In this document: piece after piece, positions 14,257 to 22,376 of the stretch
Numbering within the stretch: the stretch's first letter is position 1
Layout of the letters: each line of letters opens with the position of its first letter
From: an uncultured Collinsella sp.
Lineage (GTDB): Bacteria; Actinomycetota; Coriobacteriia; Coriobacteriales; Coriobacteriaceae
Reading direction: 5' to 3'
Assembly: GCA_900766165.1 (NCBI GenBank)
Contig: CAAFUK010000073.1
Location: forward strand, 1-23,196
Length of the DNA stretch: 23,196 nucleotides
Translations under genes and position numbers: made by a program
Notes under the pieces: model-generated
Told to the model about the DNA's origin: nothing
Database searches by the model: none
The model's input: the letters and a program-made list of their open reading frames with translations, nothing else

Positions 14257-14970
14257 TTAGCCTCCGAGGTAGGCTTTGCGGACGTTGTCGTCATGCAGGA
14301 GCTCTTGGCCGGTGCCGGTCATGGTGATCTTGCCGGTCTCGAGCACGTAGCCGCGTGTGGCGATGGAAAGAGCCATCTGTGCGTTTTGCTCGACCAGAAG
14401 CACCGTGGTGCCGGCCTTATGCAAATCCTCGACAATCTGGAAGATCTGCTCAATCAGAATCGGCGCCAGGCCCATGGAAGGTTCGTCGAGCATGAGCAGC
14501 TTGGGGTTGCTCATAAGGGCGCGGCCCATAACGAGCATCTGCTGCTCGCCGCCCGAAAGGGTGCCGGCGACCTGGCGACGGCGCTCCTTCAGGCGCGGGA
14601 ACTGCTCGTAAACGCGCTCAAGGCCCGGAGCAACCGTGGACTTGGGCTGCGTGTAGGCGCCCATCTCCAGGTTCTCCTCGACCGTCATCTGCAAAAAGGC
14701 GCGACGGCCCTCGGGCACCTGGGCCAGGCCCTTGCCCACCAGTTTATCGGCAGGCGTATGGGTAATGTCCTCGCCCATAAACTTGATGGAGCCGGTCTTG
14801 GAACGCAGCAGGCCCGAGACGGTTTTAAGCGTCGTGGACTTACCGGCGCCGTTCGCGCCGATCAGGGCCACGATCTCGCCCTCGTTAACGTTAAAGGAGA
14901 TGTCCTTGATGGCGTGGATAGCGCCGTACCAGACGTTGATGTTGTAGACGGAAAGCATCGGCTCTGCCAT
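14257..14970 (-). CDS. livF: Branched-chain amino acid ABC transporter ATPase LivF
   Basis: A 237-residue ABC ATPase: Walker A GANGAGKST (38-46), Q-loop QVPEGRR, signature LSGGEQQ (138-144), Walker B LLMLDEPS (158-165) and the switch region VLLVEQNAQMAL. The PEGR motif after the Q-loop and the AYLGG ending are typical of LivF. With LivG it drives import through LivH/LivM. Its ATG directly abuts the livG stop codon and the GGGGGAG ribosome site lies in the end of livG, so the two are translationally coupled. Confidence 0.95.
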   Translation of the reverse strand: MAEPMLSVYNINVWYGAIHAIKDISFNVNEGEIVALIGANGAGKSTTLKTVSGLLRSKTGSIKFMGEDITHTPADKLVGKGLAQVPEGRRAFLQMTVEENLEMGAYTQPKSTVAPGLERVYEQFPRLKERRRQVAGTLSGGEQQMLVMGRALMSNPKLLMLDEPSMGLAPILIEQIFQIVEDLHKAGTTVLLVEQNAQMALSIATRGYVLETGKITMTGTGQELLHDDNVRKAYLGG

Positions 14971-15831
14971 TTAGTTCTCCCCCTTATCCTGCTTGCCCAG
15001 ATATGCCTCAATTACGGCATCGTTGTTCTGGATCTCCTCGGCCGTGCCCTTGGCGATGACCTTACCAAAGTTGAGCACGCAGATGCCCTCGCAGATGTTC
15101 ATGACGAGCGACATGTCGTGCTCGATAAGCATGATGGCGATGCCAAAGGTGTCGCGGATCTTGACGATGTTCTCCATGAGCTCCGCGGTCTCGGACGGGT
15201 TCATGCCGGCGGCAGGCTCGTCGAGCAGCAGCAGTTTGGGGTTGGTGGCAAGCGCGCGGACGATCTCCAGACGACGCTGGGCGCCGTAAGGCAGCGAGCC
15301 GGCCTGCTCGTTTGCCAGGTGCTCCATATCAAAGATGGACAGCAGCTCCATGGCGCGCTCGTGGGCGGCCTTCTCGTGCTTCCAGTACGTCGGCAGACGC
15401 AGCACGCCCTCAAAACCAGAGTAGCGCTCCTGGTTGTGCAGGCCGACCTTAACGTTGTCCTCCACCGTCATGGTGTTGAACAGGCGAATGTTCTGGAACG
15501 TACGGGCGATACCCATACGGTTGACCTGATAGACCGACTTGCCCGAGGTGTCCTCGCCGTCGAGCAGGATAGTACCGTGCGTGGGCTGGTACACCTTGGT
15601 GAGCAGGTTGAAGACCGTGGTCTTACCGGCACCGTTGGGACCGATCAGACCGGCGATCTCGGTCTTACCGATGGTCAGACTAAAGTCGTCGACTGCCTTA
15701 AGGCCGCCAAATTCAATGCCCAAGTGGATGCACTCGAGCGCCGGGCGCTGGCCCAGGTCGCGGTCGGGAACGATGGCGCCAGAAGGATACGGGACCATCT
15801 TGCCCTTGTTGAACTCAAACTTACTGGGCAT
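14971..15831 (-). CDS. livG: Branched-chain amino acid ABC transporter ATPase LivG
   Basis: A 286-residue ABC ATPase: Walker A GPNGAGKTT, Q-loop RTFQNIRLF, the LivG-type signature LPYGAQRRLEI (YGxQRRLE replaces LSGGQ), Walker B LLLLDEPAAGMNP, and IMLIEHDMSLVM. The LivG-specific insert between Q-loop and signature (ERYSGFEGVLRLPTYWKHEK) is present. ATG at 15831 has AGGAGG nine bases upstream and overlaps the end of livM by 11 bases; a longer frame to 15858 has no ribosome site. The first 35 residues are a short extension before the ATPase domain. Confidence 0.95.
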   Translation of the reverse strand: MPSKFEFNKGKMVPYPSGAIVPDRDLGQRPALECIHLGIEFGGLKAVDDFSLTIGKTEIAGLIGPNGAGKTTVFNLLTKVYQPTHGTILLDGEDTSGKSVYQVNRMGIARTFQNIRLFNTMTVEDNVKVGLHNQERYSGFEGVLRLPTYWKHEKAAHERAMELLSIFDMEHLANEQAGSLPYGAQRRLEIVRALATNPKLLLLDEPAAGMNPSETAELMENIVKIRDTFGIAIMLIEHDMSLVMNICEGICVLNFGKVIAKGTAEEIQNNDAVIEAYLGKQDKGEN

Positions 15832-16900
15832 CGGCTGCCACCTCCTTCTTGGAAGCAAAGCGGTCCTTAATGCGTGCGAAGAACGACTTGAGCTGCGGGT
15901 TGTTGGTAAAGATCATGACCAGGATCAGCACGATGGCGTAGATGAGCATGCGGTAGTCCGAGAACTGACGGAGCAGCTCGGGAAGCACCGTGAGCAACGC
16001 CGCCGCGATGACGGAGCCGCGCATATTGCCCAGACCGCCAAGGACCACGAACACCAGGATGAGGATGGACGTGTTGAAGTCGAACTTGGTGGCGGAGAGC
16101 TGCGAGAAGTTACCGCCGAAGAGAGCTCCGGCAGCACCGGCAAGGGCAGCGGAAACCACGAAGGCGATCATGCGGTACTCGGTGACGGAGATGCCTACGG
16201 ACTCGGCTGCAATCTTGTTATCGCGCACGGCCATAATGGCACGGCCGGTACGGCTGCGAACCAGGTTGAGTACGATCACGAGTGCGACCATGACCAGGAT
16301 GGCACCGGCGAGGAAGGTCGAGTACGTCGACACGCCCGAGGCGCCCTGGGCGCCCTTGATGATGGCGGTGCCGTCCTCGAGCAGGTGCAGGTCGTCGATC
16401 GTGGAGTTGCCCGTGATGTTAAAGATCACGTGCAGACCGCGGGAGTCGACGCCCACAATGAGGCAGGTGACGATCTCTTTGATGATCTCGCCAAAAGCCA
16501 GGGTCACGATGGCCAGATAGTCGCCGCTCAGACGCAGGACCGGGATACCGATCAAGAAGCCCAAGATGGCAGCGGCGATAGCGCCGACCACGATGCTGAT
16601 GATCAGGCGCATCGGATCGGACGGGACGGCGCTCTCCAGCGCGACCGCGGTGACGATGCCCGTGTAGGCACCGACGCTCATAAAGCCCGCGTGGCCCAGC
16701 GACAAGTCGCCCGCGATGCCGACGACGAGGTTGAGGGAGATGGCCATGACGATGTAGGCCGTAATGGGAACCAGCTGACCGGCGATCATGCGCGGGATCA
16801 TGTGGTTAGACTGCATAAAGAACACGATGGCAAATGCCACGATGCACATGGCGTACGTAACAAAGTCGTGACGCGTCTGCTTGTCTTTAAGAAACTTCAT
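15821..16900 (-). CDS. livM: Branched-chain amino acid ABC transporter permease LivM
   Basis: A membrane protein of about 359 residues with eight to ten hydrophobic segments. The family motif is clear: AYIVMAISLNLVVGIAGDLSLGHAGFMSVGAYT, and later GRAIMAVRDNKIAAESVGI, the coupling helix that contacts the ATPase, then VVLGGLGNMRG. It forms the inner-membrane channel with LivH. I chose ATG at 16900 because AGGTGA lies five bases upstream; GTG at 16909, directly after the livH stop, is an alternative that adds three residues. It overlaps livG by 11 bases. Confidence 0.94.
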   Translation of the reverse strand: MKFLKDKQTRHDFVTYAMCIVAFAIVFFMQSNHMIPRMIAGQLVPITAYIVMAISLNLVVGIAGDLSLGHAGFMSVGAYTGIVTAVALESAVPSDPMRLIISIVVGAIAAAILGFLIGIPVLRLSGDYLAIVTLAFGEIIKEIVTCLIVGVDSRGLHVIFNITGNSTIDDLHLLEDGTAIIKGAQGASGVSTYSTFLAGAILVMVALVIVLNLVRSRTGRAIMAVRDNKIAAESVGISVTEYRMIAFVVSAALAGAAGALFGGNFSQLSATKFDFNTSILILVFVVLGGLGNMRGSVIAAALLTVLPELLRQFSDYRMLIYAIVLILVMIFTNNPQLKSFFARIKDRFASKKEVAADAQ

Positions 16901-16909
16901 AACGCTCAC

Positions 16910-17791
16910 CTACACCTTCTCGGGGACGTACTTGCCCAAGAGGCCGGCAGGCTTGACGAGCAGGACGATGATCAAAACACCAAAGACGATGGAGTTGGCA
17001 AGGCTCGTGGAAATGTAAGCCTGCGCCATCGCCTCGATGATGCCGATGAGAATGCCACCGACAAAAGCGCCGGGGATGGAGCCGATGCCACCGAAGACAG
17101 CGGCGTCGAAGGCCTTGATGCCAGGCATAGCACCCGTCGTGGGCTGCAGCACCGGCGAGTAGGAGCACAGCAGCACGCCGGCGATGGCGGCAAGGGCAGA
17201 GCCGATGGCAAACGTCATCGAAATGGTGCGGTTGACGTTGATGCCCATGAGCTGAGCGGCAGCCTTGTCCTCGGACACGGCGCGCATGGCCTTGCCCATC
17301 TTGGTCTTACCTGTAAAGAACATCAGGCCGGCCATGATAACCAGGCAGGCGACGATGGTGACGAGCGAGACGGCGCTTACGTTGAACTTGGCCAAGAACT
17401 CCGGCACCTGGAAGGTGACGAGCGAAGTGAAGTTCTTGGGCGTGGCGCCCCACAGAAGCTGCGCGGCATTCTGCAGGAAGTAGGACACGCCGATAGCCGT
17501 GATCAGAACGGCCAGCGGGCCTGCTTGGCGCAGCGGCTTATAGGCCAGGCCCTCAATGAGAACACCGAGAACCGTGCAGGCCACGCAAGAGAGAACTACA
17601 GATGCCCAGCCCGGGAGGCCGAGATACGACGTGGCGCAGAACGAGACATAGGCACCGACCATGATGACATCGCCGTGAGCGAAGTTCAGCATCTTGGCGA
17701 TACCGTAGACCATGGTGTAGCCCAACGCGATGATGGCGTAGACGCTGCCCATGGACAGGCCGTTGACCAGGTATTGGATAAAGACCGTCAT
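16910..17791 (-). CDS. livH: Branched-chain amino acid ABC transporter permease LivH
   Basis: A 293-residue membrane permease. Family motifs are QYLVNGLSMGSVYAIIALGY at the N-terminus, MLNFAHGDVIMVGAY, KMGKAMRAVSEDKAAAQLMGI (the coupling helix) and FGGIGSIPGAFVGG. Its partner is LivM. The start at 17791 has GGGGG nine bases upstream; ATG at 17800 overlaps that site and a frame to 17884 runs through the hairpin between the genes. It follows livK1 after a 139-bp gap containing hairpins. Confidence 0.95.
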   Translation of the reverse strand: MTVFIQYLVNGLSMGSVYAIIALGYTMVYGIAKMLNFAHGDVIMVGAYVSFCATSYLGLPGWASVVLSCVACTVLGVLIEGLAYKPLRQAGPLAVLITAIGVSYFLQNAAQLLWGATPKNFTSLVTFQVPEFLAKFNVSAVSLVTIVACLVIMAGLMFFTGKTKMGKAMRAVSEDKAAAQLMGINVNRTISMTFAIGSALAAIAGVLLCSYSPVLQPTTGAMPGIKAFDAAVFGGIGSIPGAFVGGILIGIIEAMAQAYISTSLANSIVFGVLIIVLLVKPAGLLGKYVPEKV

Positions 17792-17837
17792 GTTCCACAT
17801 CCCCCTTTCGAATAGGTTTCCAGTTAATGTATGAAAC

Positions 17838-17898
17838 AGGGACGTTACACTGTCCCTAGATACCAAGCAAGCAGGGAAGGCCAAAACCTCCCCTGCTT
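17838..17898 (-). terminator. Hairpins between livK1 and livH (partial terminator or processing site)
   Basis: A stem of AAGCAGGGAAGG (17869-17880) with CCTCCCCTGCTT (17887-17898) has one mismatch. A smaller AGGGAC/GTCCCT hairpin (17838-17857) follows on the minus strand. No strong T-run is seen. Such hairpins after a binding-protein gene often keep its mRNA more abundant than that of the permeases downstream. Confidence 0.5.
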
Positions 17899-17930
17899 GG
17901 GATCAAAACCGCTCTATGTAAGGCGGCTTA

Positions 17931-19118
17931 TTAGGCCTGTACGTACTTGCCGTCGGTGATGACGTACGCCGTGGGCTCCTTCTGGACCTGGCCCTTATCG
18001 TTCCAGGTGAGCTTGCCGGTCAGACCGTCAACGGTAATCTTGAGCATAGCCTTAGGCAGCTTCTCGGCGACCTCGGTCGGGTCGGCGTCGACACCTAGAC
18101 CGGCCTCCTCGAGGGCCTCGGCCACCGCGTGCACGCCGTCGTAAGCGTCGGCGGCAAACTGGTCCGGAGTCTCGCCATACTTATCCTTGTAAGCGTTGAC
18201 GAAGTCGGCGTTCTTCTCGTCGTCGGCGGAGAACGGGGTCATGAGCAGCAGACCCTCGGCAAGAGAGGTGTCGAAGCCCTCAACGCCCAGGATGCCGTCC
18301 ATGCCGTCGCAGCCCATCATCTTGACGTCGTAGCCCATGTCCTTGGCGTTCTTGAGCAGGACGGACGCCGGCGTGTAGTAGATCGGCGCAAAGATCATGG
18401 TAGCGCCGGCCTGCTTGGCCTTGGTGAGCTGGTTGGTAAAGCTCGTGGCGGAGTCGTCCTTAAAGGTCTCCTCGTCAACAATCTCGAGCTTGGATTTAGC
18501 GGCCTGAACCTTAAAGGAATCTGCGATGCCCGAAGAATAGGCGTCGCCGGAGTTATAGAACAGCACGAACTTCTCGTCCGCATACTTCTGCGCCAGGAAC
18601 TTGGCAGCGTTGACGCCCTGGTTGGGATCGGTAAAGCAAACCTGGAAGACGCAATCCTTGCCCTTGGTGACGTCCTCGGAGGACGCGGACGGAGTGATCA
18701 TGAACGTCTCGGGGTCGTTACCGCACTCGGCGGCAACGGCAACCGACGCACCCGTGGTGGTCGGGCCGACGAGGGCCTGCATGCCCCAGTCGAGCAGGGT
18801 GTTAAAGGCGTTGACGGCCTTCTCGCCGTCGGCCTGGTCATCCTCGGCCTTGCTGGCAAGCGGCAGCTCCTTGGTCGAGAAATCCTTGCAGCCAAGCTCG
18901 ACACCCTGGGTAACGGACTTGCCGTAGGACGCGTTGGCGCCGGTCAGCGGGCCGATGGTGCCGATCTTAAACGAAGCGTCGCCCGAAGCGGAACCGCTGT
19001 CGCCGCCGTTGGAGGAGCAGCCAGCTAGAATAGACATCGCCCCCAGACCTGCTGCGCTCGCGATAACGCTCCTGCGATTCATAACAGGGTTCAATGACTT
19101 ACCGGTGAGGCTCGACAT
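17931..19118 (-). CDS. Branched-chain amino acid-type substrate-binding lipoprotein (copy 1)
   Basis: A 395-residue periplasmic-binding-protein-type lipoprotein of the leucine/isoleucine/valine-binding family. The N-terminus has a twin-arginine stretch (NRRSVIAS), a hydrophobic core and lipobox ILAGC (Cys34), then a Gly/Ser linker. The mature domain opens FKIGTIGPLTGANASYG, typical of the family. GAGGAG lies six bases before the ATG. It is a close paralogue of the next gene upstream, sharing long runs such as PASVLLKNAKDMGYD and VEGFDTSLAEG. It has more cysteines than its paralogue in the middle region (ECGNDPE, KDCVFQVC, MGCDGMDG). Exposed on the cell surface, it would deliver substrate to LivHMGF. 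Confidence 0.92.
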   Translation of the reverse strand: MSSLTGKSLNPVMNRRSVIASAAGLGAMSILAGCSSNGGDSGSASGDASFKIGTIGPLTGANASYGKSVTQGVELGCKDFSTKELPLASKAEDDQADGEKAVNAFNTLLDWGMQALVGPTTTGASVAVAAECGNDPETFMITPSASSEDVTKGKDCVFQVCFTDPNQGVNAAKFLAQKYADEKFVLFYNSGDAYSSGIADSFKVQAAKSKLEIVDEETFKDDSATSFTNQLTKAKQAGATMIFAPIYYTPASVLLKNAKDMGYDVKMMGCDGMDGILGVEGFDTSLAEGLLLMTPFSADDEKNADFVNAYKDKYGETPDQFAADAYDGVHAVAEALEEAGLGVDADPTEVAEKLPKAMLKITVDGLTGKLTWNDKGQVQKEPTAYVITDGKYVQA

Positions 19119-19354
19119 GCGGCTCTCCTCTCAAATCTCGTCGGGGTTCGATTACCCGACAGGCCATCCTTCGCCGTGTTCGGCGTTCGCAAAATAGTAG
19201 ACGCTTTAGTTAAGAAAAGTGGCGATTATTTCAACTTTTCTTTGGCCTCAGGTTTTTATCCATATTTCTGCGTATTTTTGCCGCTTTATGCATGACTGCC
19301 ACTTTATTGTGTAAAAGTAATGTTTCCATTCTGTTACAAGCGTCCTCGCCCTGA
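19119..19354 (-). promoter_or_regulatory. AT-rich spacer and structured 5' region of livK1
   Basis: No gene. Minus-strand TTGAAA (near 19229-19234) with AACTAA 17 bases later is a weak promoter candidate. Short hairpins follow in the presumed 5' leader: CGCCG-TGTT-CGGCG (19172-19185) and GTCGGG/CCCGAC (19140-19160). The AT-richness contrasts with the flanking genes and suggests an independent promoter for copy 1. Confidence 0.35.
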
Positions 19355-19391
19355 ATAAAAGAGCCTCACCGGTTGCGTTTTATACGCTCTT
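19355..19391 (-). terminator. Probable terminator after livK2
   Basis: Minus-strand AAGAGC..GCTCTT stem with an inner GCG/CGC hairpin, followed by TTTTATTC, overlapping the stop codon. The stem is imperfect, so read-through into copy 1 is plausible. Confidence 0.5.
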
Positions 19392-20556
19392 AGGCGGCGA
19401 TGTACTTGCCGTCCTGAATCACATAGGCCGTAGCGGGCTTCTCGACCTGGCCCTCGTCGTTCCAGGTGAGCTCGCCGGTCAGGCCATCGATCTTGATCTT
19501 GCGCATGGCCTTGGCAAGGTCGGCGGCAATGTCGGCACCGTCGGCCGTCGTGTCGATGCCGGCCTTGTCGATAGCCTCGGCGATCGCATGGACACAGTCG
19601 TAGGCGTCGGCGGCAAACTGGTTGGGGGTCTCGTCGTACTCCTCCTTGTATGCCTTGACGAAGTCGGCGTTCTTCTCGTCGTTGGCGGAGAACGGGGTCA
19701 TGAGCAGCACGCCCTCGGCAAGAGAGGTGTCGAAGCCCTCAACGGAGAGCAGGCCGTCCATGCCGTCGGTGCCCATGAGGGTCATGTCGTAGCCCATGTC
19801 CTTGGCGTTCTTGAGCAAAACGGACGCCGGCGTGTAATAGATCGGGGCAAAGATAAGCGTGGCGCCGGCCTCCTTGGCCTTGGTGAGCTGGTTGGTAAAG
19901 CTCGTGGAGGAGTCGTCCTTAAAGGTCTCGGTATCGACGATATCAAGTTTGGACTCCTTGGCCTGCTCGGCAAAGGCATCGGCAACACCCGAGCTGTACG
20001 TATCGCCGGAGTTGTAAAACAGGGCGATCTTGGCGTCTGCATACTTCTCGGCCAAAAACTTGGCAGCACTCGCGCCCATGGTGGGGTCGGTAAAGCAAAC
20101 CTGGAAAACCGTGGTCTTGTCCTTGGTGACGTCGAGGGACGAAGCAGAGGGCGTGACCATGAGCATATCGTCGGCGATCTCGCCCGAGACAGCGACGGCG
20201 GCACCAGTCGTGACGGGGCCGACGAGCGCCTGCATGCCCCAGTCGCACAGGGTATTGAAGGCGTTGATAGCCTTCTCGCCGTCGGCGACGTCATCCTCGG
20301 ACTTAAGCGAGAGTTTGAGGTCCTTGGTCGAGAAATCCTTGGCGGCAAGCTTGGCACCCTTCTCGGCCGAAACGCCATAGGTTGCCGCGGCGCCGGTCAG
20401 AGGGCCGATGACACCGATCTTGAAGGTCTTGCCGTCATCGGCGGAGCCGCCGTCCGAGCCGCCCGACGAGCAACCAGCGAGTGCTGCGGTGCTGCCGAGC
20501 GCCGCAGCGCCGGCGAGAAAGTTCCTACGGCTGAGCGTGCTGTTGATGTTGAACAT
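19390..20556 (-). CDS. Branched-chain amino acid-type substrate-binding lipoprotein (copy 2)
   Basis: A 388-residue binding lipoprotein, paralogous to copy 1 along its whole length. The signal is SRRNFLAGAAALGS with a classic Tat-like SRRNFL motif, followed by lipobox ALAGC (Cys29) and a Gly/Ser/Asp linker. The mature part opens FKIGVIGPLTGAAATYG. Segments like SSTSFTNQLTKAK, LLMTPFSA and DEKNADFV are shared with copy 1, while the loop at ECGNDPETFM (copy 1) becomes EIADDMLM here. GGGGG lies five bases before the ATG. It is the first gene of the liv cluster and is divergent from hom. The duplication probably widens or alters substrate range. Confidence 0.92.
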   Translation of the reverse strand: MFNINSTLSRRNFLAGAAALGSTAALAGCSSGGSDGGSADDGKTFKIGVIGPLTGAAATYGVSAEKGAKLAAKDFSTKDLKLSLKSEDDVADGEKAINAFNTLCDWGMQALVGPVTTGAAVAVSGEIADDMLMVTPSASSLDVTKDKTTVFQVCFTDPTMGASAAKFLAEKYADAKIALFYNSGDTYSSGVADAFAEQAKESKLDIVDTETFKDDSSTSFTNQLTKAKEAGATLIFAPIYYTPASVLLKNAKDMGYDMTLMGTDGMDGLLSVEGFDTSLAEGVLLMTPFSANDEKNADFVKAYKEEYDETPNQFAADAYDCVHAIAEAIDKAGIDTTADGADIAADLAKAMRKIKIDGLTGELTWNDEGQVEKPATAYVIQDGKYIAA

Positions 20557-20747
20557 GGTGTCCCCCTTTTTCGCTGGCCGCGATGCGGCCGTCTTGCGGT
20601 ACAGGGCAAACCTTATGGCGCAAACGTTGACAGTTTGTTACGGAGTTCCGTTTGTAGCGAGCATGTTTCCAATGTTTCCGCAGCGTTTCGGGGGTGCCGT
20701 TTTGTGCGACTCCTGTTGCCTGGCGAGCACGCGCCCTCGGTTCACGC

Positions 20748-20753
20748 TAGAAT
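20748..20753 (+). promoter_or_regulatory. Candidate -10 of the hom promoter
   Basis: TAGAAT lies 54 bases before the hom ATG. No good -35 is found at 16-18 bases, so the call is weak. The rest of the 251-bp divergent spacer (20557-20807) shows a TTGACA at 20628 without a matching -10. Confidence 0.3.
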
Positions 20754-20807
20754 GCACTCAACCTTTAAGCGGTTAATCCATCCATAAGATGCACGAAGGA
20801 GCTATCT

Positions 20808-22151
20808 ATGAGCGAACCCCTGCGCACCGTGAACGTCGGCCTCATCGGTCTGGGAACCGTCGGCGGCGGCGTGGCCCGCCTGATTAAGAGCCACCACGAT
20901 GAGTACCTGGCCGCCTACGGCATCGACCTTAAGCTGACCCGCGCCTGTGCGCTTGCCTGGGAGCAGGCTGAAGCAGCCGGTATTGAGCGCGAGGCCTTTA
21001 CGAGTGACTGGCATGATGTCGTCACCGACCCAGCCGTCGATATCGTCGTCGAGCTCATCGGAGGCGAGCACCCCGCGACCGAGATCTTCACCACCGCCTT
21101 CGAGAACGGCAAGCACGTCGTCTCTGCCAACAAGGCCCTGCTGGGCCGTCATGTCGAAACGCTCGCCGAGAAGGCGCGTGAGTGCGGCGTGCAGATTAAG
21201 TGCGAGGCCAGCTGCGGTGGCGGCATCCCCATCGTCAGCACGCTCGAGCACGACCTGGTGGGCAACAAGATCCTGACCATTGCCGGCATCCTCAACGGCA
21301 CCACCAACTACATCCTGTCGCGTATGGACGCCGAGGGCGCCGATTACGCCGATGTGCTCGCCGATGCCCAGGCCAAGGGCTATGCCGAGGCCGACCCGTC
21401 CGCCGACGTCGACGGCTTCGACGCCGCCAGCAAGACGGCCATCCTCGCCTCCATCGGCTTTGGCACCCGCGTGACCACCGACGACGTCTACCAGCAGGGC
21501 ATCCGTACCATCGGCGCCGAGGACATCGCCCAGGCCCGCGAGCTCGGCTACACCATTAAGCTGCTGGGCATCGCCCGCAACACCGATGCCGGCGTCGACG
21601 TCCGCGTGCACCCCACGCTAATCCCTGCCGACCACATGCTCGCCAAGGTCAACGGCGCCATGAACGCCGTCTACGTGGTGGGCGACGCTGTGGGCGAGAC
21701 CATGTTCTACGGTGCCGGCGCTGGCTCCTTCCCCACCGCGAGCGCCGTCGTGGGCGATATCCTGTCGCTGTCCGAGCAGATCAGCCGCGGCGTGGCGCCG
21801 CTGCCCGAGATCGAGCCCTACGGCCACAACCTCGCCTTTAAGCCCATGGACGAGCTTCAGACCAAGTACTATGTGCGCCTGAAAGTCGCCGACCGCGTGG
21901 GTGCCCTGTCCGAGACGGTCGACATCTTTGCCAAGCACAACATCTCGATCTCGCTCATCAATCAGGTCGAGGATGGCAAGTCGGGCGTCACCGACACCTG
22001 CTCGGTCATCTTCCTGACGCACCGCGCGCTCGAGAAGGACGTCCAAGCTGCCGCCGCCGAGCTTGCAGGCGTCGACTGCGTGGCCGAGGTCGCCAACGTC
22101 CTGCGCATTGAGGACGTCGAGGCCTGGACCGAAGGCGTTATGGCCAACTAG
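20808..22151 (+). CDS. hom: Homoserine dehydrogenase
   Basis: A 447-residue enzyme that reduces aspartate-semialdehyde to homoserine, the branch-point precursor of threonine and methionine. The N-terminal Rossmann motif is GLIGLGTVGGG (11-21), SANKAL follows at 107-112, the catalytic-domain motif ILNGTTNYIL is at 161-170, and DGFDAASK carries the likely catalytic Asp205 and Lys209. A C-terminal ACT domain (about 355-435, YYVRLKVADRVGALSETVDIF) indicates feedback control, probably by threonine. GGAG lies six bases before the ATG. It is a single-gene unit with its own terminator, divergent from the amino-acid importer. Confidence 0.97.
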   Translation: MSEPLRTVNVGLIGLGTVGGGVARLIKSHHDEYLAAYGIDLKLTRACALAWEQAEAAGIEREAFTSDWHDVVTDPAVDIVVELIGGEHPATEIFTTAFENGKHVVSANKALLGRHVETLAEKARECGVQIKCEASCGGGIPIVSTLEHDLVGNKILTIAGILNGTTNYILSRMDAEGADYADVLADAQAKGYAEADPSADVDGFDAASKTAILASIGFGTRVTTDDVYQQGIRTIGAEDIAQARELGYTIKLLGIARNTDAGVDVRVHPTLIPADHMLAKVNGAMNAVYVVGDAVGETMFYGAGAGSFPTASAVVGDILSLSEQISRGVAPLPEIEPYGHNLAFKPMDELQTKYYVRLKVADRVGALSETVDIFAKHNISISLINQVEDGKSGVTDTCSVIFLTHRALEKDVQAAAAELAGVDCVAEVANVLRIEDVEAWTEGVMAN

Positions 22152-22183
22152 TTCGGTCTTCGGTATACGACATATATGTTGAG

Positions 22184-22218
22184 GGGCTCCCGTCCGGTCT
22201 TGGACGGGAGCCCTTTTT
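22184..22218 (+). terminator. Rho-independent terminator of hom
   Basis: A perfect 12-bp stem GGGCTCCCGTCC (22184-22195) with its complement (22202-22213), loop GGTCTT, followed by TTTTT. It lies 33 bp after the stop codon. Confidence 0.95.
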
Positions 22219-22376
22219 GTTTGCGAGCTGGGGGCGCATTGGCGTGGCTTACGTTTGAACAACTTGACCGCTCATTGACAACCGGGGGTACCGTTCACCG
22301 ATAAGCGGACGTGCTCGTTTTGGGTCGCCACTATGCTGTGCTGCGTATGTCCACACCCCCGAAGAATGGAGGCACC

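Noticed and set aside
14082..14294. N-terminal extension of cutC to 14294
   Set aside because: It would run through the terminator and inverted repeat and has no ribosome site; the family N-terminus begins at 14081.
14245..15870. A 541-codon plus-strand frame antisense to livF and livG
   Set aside because: Composition is the mirror of the ABC ATPases; no ribosome site or homology.
15539..17815. A 758-codon plus-strand open frame antisense to livG, livM and livH
   Set aside because: It has low-complexity His/Asp/Gln-rich composition and no family resemblance. It is the expected antisense frame of GC-biased codons in the real genes.
19588..20787. A 399-codon plus-strand frame antisense to livK2
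   Set aside because: Gly/Val/Leu-rich antisense shadow with no ribosome site. A similar shadow lies antisense to copy 1, as expected for paralogues.
20802..21611. A 269-codon minus-strand frame inside hom
   Set aside because: Antisense shadow of a clearly identified gene; no homology.
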